Assembly (NCBI GenBank): GCA_000696115.1
Contig: JJOH01000010.1
Location: 69,126-133,125 of the forward strand
DNA length: 64,000 nucleotides
From: Streptomyces olindensis
Lineage (GTDB): Bacteria > Actinomycetota > Actinomycetes > Streptomycetales > Streptomycetaceae
Reading direction: 5' to 3'
Position numbers and translations under genes: made by a program
Notes under the pieces: generated by a model
What the model saw: only the letters and a program-made list of their open reading frames with translations
Databases searched by the model: none
Told to the model about the DNA's origin: nothing
In this document: piece by piece, positions 31,346-38,519 of the stretch
Numbering within the stretch: position 1 is the stretch's first letter
How the letters are laid out: each line of letters opens with the position of its first letter

Positions 31346-31816
31346 ATGGACGAGCTGGAGTCGGTAAGACGACTGTGGGGTGGGGGGCGGCGCTGCTGCG
31401 GTCCGAGGCGGTCGCTCACGCGATCATCGATGGCGACTTCATGGGGCGGGTGCATCCGGCCCCAGAGGGAGACCCCCACCGCGCGGAGATCACCGAGACC
31501 AATCCGACCGCCGTGTGGTCGAACCTCGCCCAGCGCGGCTACCGACGCCTGATCTATACGAACACGATGAGTGTGCTGCCGGAGGCGACGGGCATGTTCG
31601 AGCGTGCCATGGGGGCCGGAGTGGGGATCATACGAGCTGGTGGGACGAGAACTCGGCTCAGAGCTGAAGCAGGAGTTGGAAGGAAGTATCCGCAAGGCAC
31701 GGCTCCTGGACCAGCGGGCCCCCGCGGGGACCGTGCGAGTGGCGACGGACGGACGGCTCGTCGCCCGCCCCACGCACCGGACACTGAACGAAGAAGCCCA
31801 GCTCAGGGAGATCTGA
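31346..31816 (+). pseudogene. Frameshifted P-loop kinase-like gene
   Basis: Two frames carry matching protein sense. One has GVGKTTVGWGAALLRSEAV (P-loop GVGKTT), then DGDFMGRVHPAPEGDPHR, ITETNPTAVWSNLAQRGYRR and VLPEATGMFERAMG. The end is in another frame: GRELGSELKQELEGSIRKAR to LNEEAQLREI and a stop. A start (ATG at 31346) is out of frame with the P-loop, so at least two indels or deletions are needed to explain the gene. It resembles small-molecule kinases of the AAA/P-loop type. It lies between the HNH gene and tRNA-Thr, a typical island edge. Confidence 0.7.
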
Positions 31817-31828
31817 ACTGGGCTTCAG

Positions 31829-31905
31829 TGGAGCCGCCTTCGGGATTCGAACCCGAGACCTACGCATTACGAGTGCGTTGCTCTGGCCATCTGAGCTAAG
31901 GCGGC
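31829..31905 (-). tRNA. tRNA-Thr (anticodon CGT)
   Basis: A 77-nt cloverleaf including an encoded CCA reads on the minus strand: acceptor stem GCCGCCT with AGGCGGC, D arm GCTC...GAGC, anticodon arm ACGCA-CTCGTAA-TGCGT with anticodon CGT, and T arm TCGGG-TTCGAAT-CCCGA. It decodes ACG. The 3' end faces the HNH gene and pseudogene, so integration at this tRNA could have brought in that segment; I found no direct repeat of its 3' end elsewhere in the window. Confidence 0.95.
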
Positions 31906-31977
31906 GCGCTGCCCGCACTATGGTGCGATCAGCAACGACGGTAAGTCTACACAGTTTCCGGGGGTGCTCCGTACCAG

Positions 31978-32000
31978 CCCCGGAGGAGAGCCCTCCGGGG
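31978..32000 (-). terminator. Hairpin terminator after the S33 peptidase gene
   Basis: A perfect 9-bp stem (CCCCGGAGG with CCTCCGGGG) and a 5-nt loop lie 13 bp downstream of the peptidase stop codon on the minus strand, in the position of an intrinsic-type terminator without a clear U tract, as often seen in high-GC genomes. Confidence 0.6.
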
Positions 32001-32013
32001 CCGGGCGCAGCGG

Positions 32014-33654
32014 TTATGAGCAGCGCTTTCCGTCCTGGGGCGGGGTGCCGCGGAGCAGGTACGCGTTGATCGTGGAGTCGATGCAGGAGCTGCCGCGACC
32101 GTACGCCGTGTGGCCGTCGCCCTCGTAGGTGAGCAGGCGGGCCGAGGAGAGCTGCCCGGCCAGAGCCTCGGCCCAGCGGTACGGCGTCGCCGGGTCGCGG
32201 GTGGTGCCGACCACGACGATGGGCGCCGCCCCCTCGGCCTCGATGCGGTGCGGCTCGCCCGTGGCCCGCACGGGCCAGTACGCGCAGTTCAGGGCGGCCC
32301 AGGCCAGGCCCTCACCGAAGACCGGGGACGCCTTCTCGAACGCGGGCAGCGACCTGCGGACCTCGTCGGGGCTGTCGAAGGCGGGCGGCAGGTCCAGGCA
32401 GTTCACCGCCGCGTTGGCGAACATCAGGTTGCTGTAGCCGCCGTCGGCGTCCCGCTCGTAGTAGCCGTCGGACAGGACGAGGAGTCCGGAGCCGTCGTTC
32501 TTCTTCATCGCGGACGTCAGCGCCTCGCGCAGCTGCTGCCAGGCGCCCTCGTCGTACATGGCCGCGATCACACCGGTCGTCGCGAGCGACTCGGTCAGCC
32601 TGCGGCCGTCGGCATCGCCGGTCGGGACGGGGCGCGCGTCGAGCTTCTCGAAGAACGCCTTGAGGTTCTCGCCGACCTTCTCGGGCGAGGCTCCCGCGCC
32701 GCCCAGCGGGCAGTCGGGCTGCCTGACGCAGTCCCGCGCGAACGACCGGAACGCCGTCTCGAAGCCCGCCGTCTGTTCGAGGTTCAGCCGCCGGGCGGGC
32801 AGCGACGGGTCCATCGCGCCGTCCAGCACCAGCCGGCCCGTCCGATGCGGGAAGAGCCCCGCGTACGTCGCGCCGAGCAAGGTCCCGTAGGAGGCTCCGA
32901 CGAAGTTGAGCTTCTCGTCGCCGAGCGCCGCCCGCACGATGTCCATGTCCCGCGCCGCCTCCACGGTCGACACATGGCGCAGCAGCCTGGGCGCGTCCGC
33001 GCCGCAGCCCTCGGCGAACGTCCGGAAGGCCGCGACCAGCCCGTCGGTCTCCTTCGCGTCGTCGGGCGTGGCGTCCGTCTGCGTGTACGTGTCCATCTCC
33101 GGCCCGTCCAGGCACTCGACGGGCTCGCTGCCGGCCACGCCGCGCGGGTCGACCGCCACCATGTCGTAGCGGGCACGCACCTCGGACGGATAGCCGATGC
33201 CCGCGTACGCCTGCACGTAGCCGATCGCCGAGCCGCCCGGCCCGCCGGGGTTCACCAGCAGCGAGCCGAGCCGCTCGCCCGGGCCCGTGGCCTTCTTGCG
33301 GGCGACGGCGAGGCGGACGTCGCCGCCGGACGGCTTGTCGTAGTCGAGCGGTGCCTTGACCGTGGCGCACTCGAAGCCCGGGACGCCGCAGCCGCGCCAG
33401 GCCGGCTGCTGCCGGTAGTACGGCGAGAGCGCCGCGGGGACGGGCCGCGGCAGTGCGACGAGCGCCGTCGTATCGTCGGCCGCGGAGGCGGCGGACGCGG
33501 TGGACGTCGTCGAGCTTCCGGACGAGCAGGCGGAGACGAGCAGCGCGGCCGTGGCCAGGATGCCGGCCGCGGTCCTGGCTCCGCTGCGGGCCCTGCGGTG
33601 GACACCGCCGGAGCGGGAGACCGAGGCGGTGCGGGGGGAACGCCTTGTGTACAT
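32014..33654 (-). CDS. Secreted alpha/beta hydrolase, S33 tripeptidyl-aminopeptidase type
   Basis: 546 residues. A basic start, then a hydrophobic signal stretch (TAAGILATAALLVSACS) with a lipobox SAC near residue 43, suggest a secreted lipoprotein. The mature part is an alpha/beta hydrolase: SLLVNPGGPGGSAIG (oxyanion region), the nucleophile elbow VGASYGTLLG, a cap region, and the C-terminal part with PIVVVGTTRDPATPY (Asp) and GDGHTAYGR (His). This matches SlpD/SlpE-like actinobacterial peptidases that cleave tripeptides from N-termini. The ATG at 33654 was chosen; the frame stays open further upstream but loses coding character. Confidence 0.88.
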   Translation of the reverse strand: MYTRRSPRTASVSRSGGVHRRARSGARTAAGILATAALLVSACSSGSSTTSTASAASAADDTTALVALPRPVPAALSPYYRQQPAWRGCGVPGFECATVKAPLDYDKPSGGDVRLAVARKKATGPGERLGSLLVNPGGPGGSAIGYVQAYAGIGYPSEVRARYDMVAVDPRGVAGSEPVECLDGPEMDTYTQTDATPDDAKETDGLVAAFRTFAEGCGADAPRLLRHVSTVEAARDMDIVRAALGDEKLNFVGASYGTLLGATYAGLFPHRTGRLVLDGAMDPSLPARRLNLEQTAGFETAFRSFARDCVRQPDCPLGGAGASPEKVGENLKAFFEKLDARPVPTGDADGRRLTESLATTGVIAAMYDEGAWQQLREALTSAMKKNDGSGLLVLSDGYYERDADGGYSNLMFANAAVNCLDLPPAFDSPDEVRRSLPAFEKASPVFGEGLAWAALNCAYWPVRATGEPHRIEAEGAAPIVVVGTTRDPATPYRWAEALAGQLSSARLLTYEGDGHTAYGRGSSCIDSTINAYLLRGTPPQDGKRCS

Positions 33655-33848
33655 CCAGTGAGCGTAACTCTGCGCGATGGAATGGATGCCGTGCGTGCGT
33701 GTCGCGCCTCGTACGAGTGACGCGGTCAAGCCCGCGAGTGCTTCGTCAGCGGGGCAGGAGTGCCGCATGGGCGGTGCGACAGTGGCTCGTGAGCGATGCC
33801 TCGTCGGCGGGGCAGGAATGCGCCTCGTGAGCGGTGCGGGCATTTTCC

Positions 33849-35054
33849 TCAGCCCGCTCTGAGCGCCATCGTCATCGCCTCCACCGCGAGCAGCGGCGCC
33901 ACATTGCGGTCGAGGGCGTCCCGGCAGGCGGCGATGGCCTCGATGCGGCGGAGCGTGGACTCCGGGGAGCTGCCGCGGGCGAGGCGCTCCAGGGCGTCCT
34001 CGGCGTCCGCGTTGGCGATGGCCACGCGGGAGCCGAGCTGGAGGGCGAGGACGTCGCGGTAGAAGGCCGTGAGGTCGGTCAGGGCGAGGTCGAGGCTGTC
34101 GCGCTGCGTGCGCGTCCTGCGGCGCTTCTGCTTGTCCTCCAGGTCCTTCATCACACCGGCGGTGCCACGCGGCATTCGGCCGCCCTGCGCCGCTCCGAGG
34201 GCGGCCTTCAGCTCCTCGGTCTCCTTGACGTCCGTCTCCTCCGCGAGCTGCTTGGCGTCCTCGGCGGCCGCGTCGACGAGCTCCTGGGCGGCCTTGAGCG
34301 CTCCGCCGATCTCCTCCACGCGCAGCGGCAGCCGCAGCACGGCGGCGCGGCGTTCGCGCGCGGCCGGGTCGGTGGCGAGGCGGCGGGCCCGGTCGACGTG
34401 GCCCTGGGTCGCGCGGGCCGCCGCCGCCGCGACGGCCGGCTCGATGCCCTCGCGGCGGACGAGCATGTCGGCGACGGCGTCGACCGACGGCGTGCTCAGG
34501 TTCAGGTGGCGGCAGCGGGAGCGGATCGTCGGCAGGACGTCCTCGATGGAGGGGGCGCACAGCAGCCAGACCGTGCGGGGGGCGGGTTCCTCCACGGCCT
34601 TGAGGACGGCGTTGGCCGACTTCTCGTTCAGCCGCTCGGCGTCCTCGACGAGGATGATCTGCCAGCGGCCGTTCGCGGGCGAGGTGAACGACTTGCGGAC
34701 CGTGTCGCGCATGTCGTCGGCGAGGATCTGCGTGCCGACCGCGGCGACCGTGGTGACGTCGGCGTGCGTGCCGACCAGAGCCGTGTGGCATCCGTCGCAG
34801 AAGCCGCAGCCCGGGGCTCCGCCGAGCGCGCGGTCGGGGCTGACGCACTGGAGCGCCGCCGCGAACGCCCGCGCCGCCTGGTTGCGGCCTGCTCCCGGCG
34901 GGCCCGTGAACAGCCACGCGTGGGTCATCTTCGACGCCTCGGGCGGCGGGGCGTCGGCGGCGGCTGCGGTGACCAGGGCGTCGGCGTCCCGGGCGGCAGC
35001 GTCCAGCTGCTCGCTCACCCTCTCCTGCCCGACGAGGTCGTCCCACACGGTCAT
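33849..35054 (-). CDS. DNA polymerase III delta-prime-like subunit
   Basis: 401 residues. An AAA+ clamp-loader fold: TGPPGAGRNQAARAFA (degenerate Walker A, with Arg-Asn where Lys-Ser/Thr is usual), a zinc-binding CGFCDGCH with an earlier Cys in the CVSPDRALGGAPGCG segment, and IILVEDAERLNEKSANAVLKAVEEP (sensor/Walker B region with VEDAE). The ATPase-dead Walker A is expected for delta-prime subunits. The C-terminal domain is helical and charged. It pairs with the beta clamp loading complex. It is encoded just downstream of the thymidylate kinase gene on the same strand, a common actinobacterial neighbourhood. Confidence 0.9.
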   Translation of the reverse strand: MTVWDDLVGQERVSEQLDAAARDADALVTAAAADAPPPEASKMTHAWLFTGPPGAGRNQAARAFAAALQCVSPDRALGGAPGCGFCDGCHTALVGTHADVTTVAAVGTQILADDMRDTVRKSFTSPANGRWQIILVEDAERLNEKSANAVLKAVEEPAPRTVWLLCAPSIEDVLPTIRSRCRHLNLSTPSVDAVADMLVRREGIEPAVAAAAARATQGHVDRARRLATDPAARERRAAVLRLPLRVEEIGGALKAAQELVDAAAEDAKQLAEETDVKETEELKAALGAAQGGRMPRGTAGVMKDLEDKQKRRRTRTQRDSLDLALTDLTAFYRDVLALQLGSRVAIANADAEDALERLARGSSPESTLRRIEAIAACRDALDRNVAPLLAVEAMTMALRAG

Positions 35055-35140
35055 GGGTCACGCCGCCCTTCCGTCATGTTCTGCGGTGCGGGATCCATTG
35101 TGGGGGTGGGCACTGACAGTGCCGGACGAGGCCGGAGGCC

Positions 35141-38100
35141 TCAGCGGTCCCGGCCGCCCCTCCCACGGCGCCCGCGGCCCTCGTCCTGCTCCTCGTCGTG
35201 CGGTCCGAGCAGTTCGTCCGCCAGCGACGGCAGGTCGTCCAGCGGCGTCTCCTCGGCCCAGTCGGAACGGCGGCGGCGCGGCGCCCCCTCGGCGTCGATC
35301 TGGGGCAGCTCCCGCGTACGGTCCTCCGTCCCGTCGGGCCGGGCGGTCGGGGCAGCCTCGTCCCGGAAGTAGCCGGGCGGCACCCGGTCCGCCGACCCGT
35401 CCCCGCGCACAGGGGGCAGCACGGCCGTCTCCTCGGCATCCCTGACCGGCGGCAGGACGGCCGTCTCCTCGGAGTCGCTCGGGCGAACCGGCGGCAGCAC
35501 CTCCGTCTCCTCCCCCGCCCCCGGCGGAACCGGCGGCTTCGGCAGCTCGGCCGTGACCTCTGCGTCGGACCCGCCCGAGGCCCGGCCCCGACCCTGCTCC
35601 TCGTCCCGCACGGGGCGCAGCACGGTCGTGTCGTCCGCCGCGCCGCCCGGTGCCACCACGGGCGTCGGCACGGTCGCCGCGTCCTGCCCCGCCTCCGGAG
35701 CGGAGGGGCGCTCCGGCGCGGGGCTCTTGGACATGGAGATCTTCGGCCCGGCCTCGGCCGCGGCCGCCGCCGCCTCCGCGAGCCGCCGCGCCTCCTCGGC
35801 CCGCAGCAGCGCCTCCTCGGCCTTGCGCTGCTTCTCCAGGCGGAGCGCCTCGGCCTCGGCACGCAGCCGGGCCTCCTCCTCGGCCTGCTTGCGGCGCCGT
35901 TCCTCCTCGGCCTTGCGGCGGGCCTCCTCCTCGGCCCGGGCCTTCTCCTCGGCGAGGAGCCGAGCCCGCTCCTCCTCGGCCTTCCTACGCGCTTCCTCGG
36001 CCCGGCGCCGGGCCTCCTCCGCCTGCCGTTCGGCCTCGCGGCGCTGCGCCTCCTCCAGCTCGCGGCGCTTGCGCTCCTCCTCCTCGGCGCGCAGCTTGGC
36101 CAGCTGCTCCTGGCGCTCGCGCTCCAGGCGCTCCTCCTCGGCCTTGCGGGCGGCCTCTTCCTCGGCCTTGCGGCGGGCTTCCTCCTCGGCCTTCTTCCGG
36201 GCCTCCTCGCGGGCCTTGATCTCGGCCTCGGACAGCGGCAGCACCTGGTCGAGGCGGTGCCGGATGACGGTCGTGACGGCCTCGGGCTCCTGACCGGCGT
36301 CCACCACCAGGTACCGCCCGGCGTCGGCCGCGGCCAGGGTGAGGAAACCGGCCCGCACGCGCGCGTGGAACTCGGCGGGCTCCGACTCCAGCCGGTCGGG
36401 CGCCTCGGTGAACCGCTCGCGCGCGGTCTCCGGGGAGACGTCCAGCAGCACGGTCAGATGCGGCACGAGTCCGTTCGTCGCCCAGCGGTTGATGCGGGCG
36501 ATCTCCGTGGGCGACAGGTCACGGCCCGCGCCCTGGTAGGCCACGGAGGAGTCGATGTACCGGTCGGAGATGACGACCGCGCCGCGCTCCAGGGCGGGCC
36601 GTACGACGGTGTCGATGTGCTCGGCCCGGTCGGCCGCGTACAGCAGCGCCTCCGCGCGGTGCGACAGACCCGCGCTGGACACATCCAGCAGGATGGACCG
36701 CAGCCGCTTGCCCACCGGCGTCGCCCCCGGCTCGCGGGTCAGCACGACCTCATGGCCCTTGGCGCGGATCCACTCGGCGAGCGCCTCGGCCTGCGTGGAC
36801 TTGCCCGCCCCGTCGCCGCCCTCCAGGGCGATGAAGAAGCCGGAGGTCGCGGTCGCCTGCTCGGGGTCGTCACCGCCGAGCAGCGCGTCCCTCAGGTCCT
36901 GCCGCAGGGGCACGCCGGAGCGGTCGTCGACCTTGGCCAGCACCAGCACGGCCACCGGCAGCAGCAGCGCGCCGGCCAGCATCAGCGTGAACGCCGCGCC
37001 GCCGTGCGCGAAGACGAACTTGCCGCTCTCCAGCCGGTGCGGTCCGATGGCCGCCGCCACCACGGGAGCGATCACCGCGCCGAGCGCCACGCAGACGCGG
37101 ACGACCGCGTGCAGGTGCTCCGTCGTGCGGGGCCGCCGGTACTCCTCGGTCTCCTGGTCGATCAGGGTGTGCCCGATGTTGGCGGCCATGCCCGCGCCGG
37201 CACCGGCCAGCGCGAGGATCAGCAGCACGCTGGTGACGTCCGGGACCAGACCGGCCGCCAGCAGCGCGACACCGGTGAAGGCGATCGCCAGCGCGAGGAG
37301 CCGGCGGCGCGACAGGGCGGGCAGCAGGCGCGGCGCCGTACGGATGCCGATGACGACACCACCGGTCAGCGCGCCCACGAACAGTCCGAACAGGACCGGG
37401 CCGCCGCCCAGGTCCTTGGCGTGCAGGACGGCCACGGCGACGGCGGCCGACACGGCGGTGGCGACGGCGGCGCAGGCCAGCACCAGCAGCGGCATGGCGC
37501 CGGTGCGGCCCTTCTCCGCGCCGGTGGTGGTCTTCGGGCGGCGCAGCCCCTCCAGCGGCGACCGCGCGCGCGGGGTGCGCGTGGCGGGCAGCTCCAGGAA
37601 GGTCAGCACGGACAGGGACGCCGCGAACAGCCCGGCGGCGACGTAGGAGGCGAGGGCCGCCTGGTGCTGGGCGAACCAGTCGATGCCGGCGCCCAGCAGG
37701 TTGTTGAAGAGGGCCGCGACGACGAGGGCGACGGCCGCGAGGGGGATCGCCACGAAGCCCGTGCGCAGCGAAAGCCGGCGCAGGGCGTCCATGTGGTCCG
37801 GCAGCGGCCGGACGGTCGCGCCCTCCGGCGGCGGGGCGGGCAGCAGGGCGGGGGCCGCGCTCTCGCGGCACACCGTCCAGAACCGCTCGGCGACCCCGGT
37901 CACGAAGGCGGTGACGAGGAGGATGGCCGGCGCGTCCTCGGGCGTCCAGTCGATCCACAGGGGCGCGACGATGAGCAGCGCGGCGCGCAGCCCGTCCGCG
38001 CCGACCATGGTCCAGCGGCGGTCGAGCGGGCCGTCCTGGGAGGTGAGCGCGGTGAGCGGCCCGAGGAGCACGGCGCCGAACAGCAGCGTCGCGAGGATGC

Positions 38101-38365
38101 GCACCCCGAAAACGGTCGCCACTGCGAACGCCACGCCTCGGTAGCCGCCCCCGAAGGAACCCTCCGCGATGGACGCCTGGAGGACGAGGACGACCAGCAC
38201 GAGGAGCGCGAGGGTGTCGCCCACGCCTCCCACGAGCTGGGCGCTCCACAACCGCTTCAGCTGCGGTCGGCGCAGCAGGGCGCGGACGGCGCGCTCGCGG
38301 GAGTCCGCGACCAGGGCGTCGTCGGGGGCCGGCTGAGGGGCCGTTGGATGCTCGGCTCGCGTCAT
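35141..38365 (-). CDS. tmk: MFS-like membrane domain fused to thymidylate kinase
   Basis: 1074 residues. Residues 1 to about 500 are hydrophobic with about twelve segments (LWSAQLVGGVGDTLALLV, MFS-like). Residues of about 520-730 are a complete thymidylate kinase: ALEGGDGAGKSTQAEALAE (P-loop), LTREPGATPVG (LTREPG motif), DRYIDSSVAYQGAGR (DRY) and the LID region. A long charged coiled coil follows (KAREEARKKAEEEARRKAEEE and so on), then a disordered tail with ETAVLPPVR repeats. The kinase makes dTDP from dTMP. Fusion to a transporter-like domain is known in Streptomyces homologues; the purpose is unclear. Confidence 0.9.
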   Translation of the reverse strand: MTRAEHPTAPQPAPDDALVADSRERAVRALLRRPQLKRLWSAQLVGGVGDTLALLVLVVLVLQASIAEGSFGGGYRGVAFAVATVFGVRILATLLFGAVLLGPLTALTSQDGPLDRRWTMVGADGLRAALLIVAPLWIDWTPEDAPAILLVTAFVTGVAERFWTVCRESAAPALLPAPPPEGATVRPLPDHMDALRRLSLRTGFVAIPLAAVALVVAALFNNLLGAGIDWFAQHQAALASYVAAGLFAASLSVLTFLELPATRTPRARSPLEGLRRPKTTTGAEKGRTGAMPLLVLACAAVATAVSAAVAVAVLHAKDLGGGPVLFGLFVGALTGGVVIGIRTAPRLLPALSRRRLLALAIAFTGVALLAAGLVPDVTSVLLILALAGAGAGMAANIGHTLIDQETEEYRRPRTTEHLHAVVRVCVALGAVIAPVVAAAIGPHRLESGKFVFAHGGAAFTLMLAGALLLPVAVLVLAKVDDRSGVPLRQDLRDALLGGDDPEQATATSGFFIALEGGDGAGKSTQAEALAEWIRAKGHEVVLTREPGATPVGKRLRSILLDVSSAGLSHRAEALLYAADRAEHIDTVVRPALERGAVVISDRYIDSSVAYQGAGRDLSPTEIARINRWATNGLVPHLTVLLDVSPETARERFTEAPDRLESEPAEFHARVRAGFLTLAAADAGRYLVVDAGQEPEAVTTVIRHRLDQVLPLSEAEIKAREEARKKAEEEARRKAEEEAARKAEEERLERERQEQLAKLRAEEEERKRRELEEAQRREAERQAEEARRRAEEARRKAEEERARLLAEEKARAEEEARRKAEEERRRKQAEEEARLRAEAEALRLEKQRKAEEALLRAEEARRLAEAAAAAAEAGPKISMSKSPAPERPSAPEAGQDAATVPTPVVAPGGAADDTTVLRPVRDEEQGRGRASGGSDAEVTAELPKPPVPPGAGEETEVLPPVRPSDSEETAVLPPVRDAEETAVLPPVRGDGSADRVPPGYFRDEAAPTARPDGTEDRTRELPQIDAEGAPRRRRSDWAEETPLDDLPSLADELLGPHDEEQDEGRGRRGRGGRDR

Positions 38366-38420
38366 GCATTCAGCCTATCGGGCGGCACCGACACCACGGG
38401 GCGCCCGGCCTGGCATGCGC

Positions 38421-38451
38421 ACGCCCCGACACCGAAGTGTTGCCGGGGCGT
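38421..38451 (-). terminator. Hairpin between topA and tmk
   Basis: ACGCCCCGACAC with GTGTTGCCGGGGCGT forms a strong stem (8-bp ACGCCCCG/CGGGGCGT plus a 4-bp inner part with a small bulge) in the 154-bp gap after the topA stop on the minus strand. It may end topA transcription or attenuate readthrough into tmk. Confidence 0.6.
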
Positions 38452-38519
38452 TCGCTTTCCGAACCCTGGGCGAAGACCCGGACCTTGACCTCAGCGGCCG
38501 GTCCGGGGCCCGAACGTCC

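Noticed and set aside
32014..35061. A single minus-strand protein spanning the S33 peptidase and upstream DNA
   Set aside because: The extra part is the wrong frame over the delta-prime gene; the signal peptide start at 33654 gives a normal family member.
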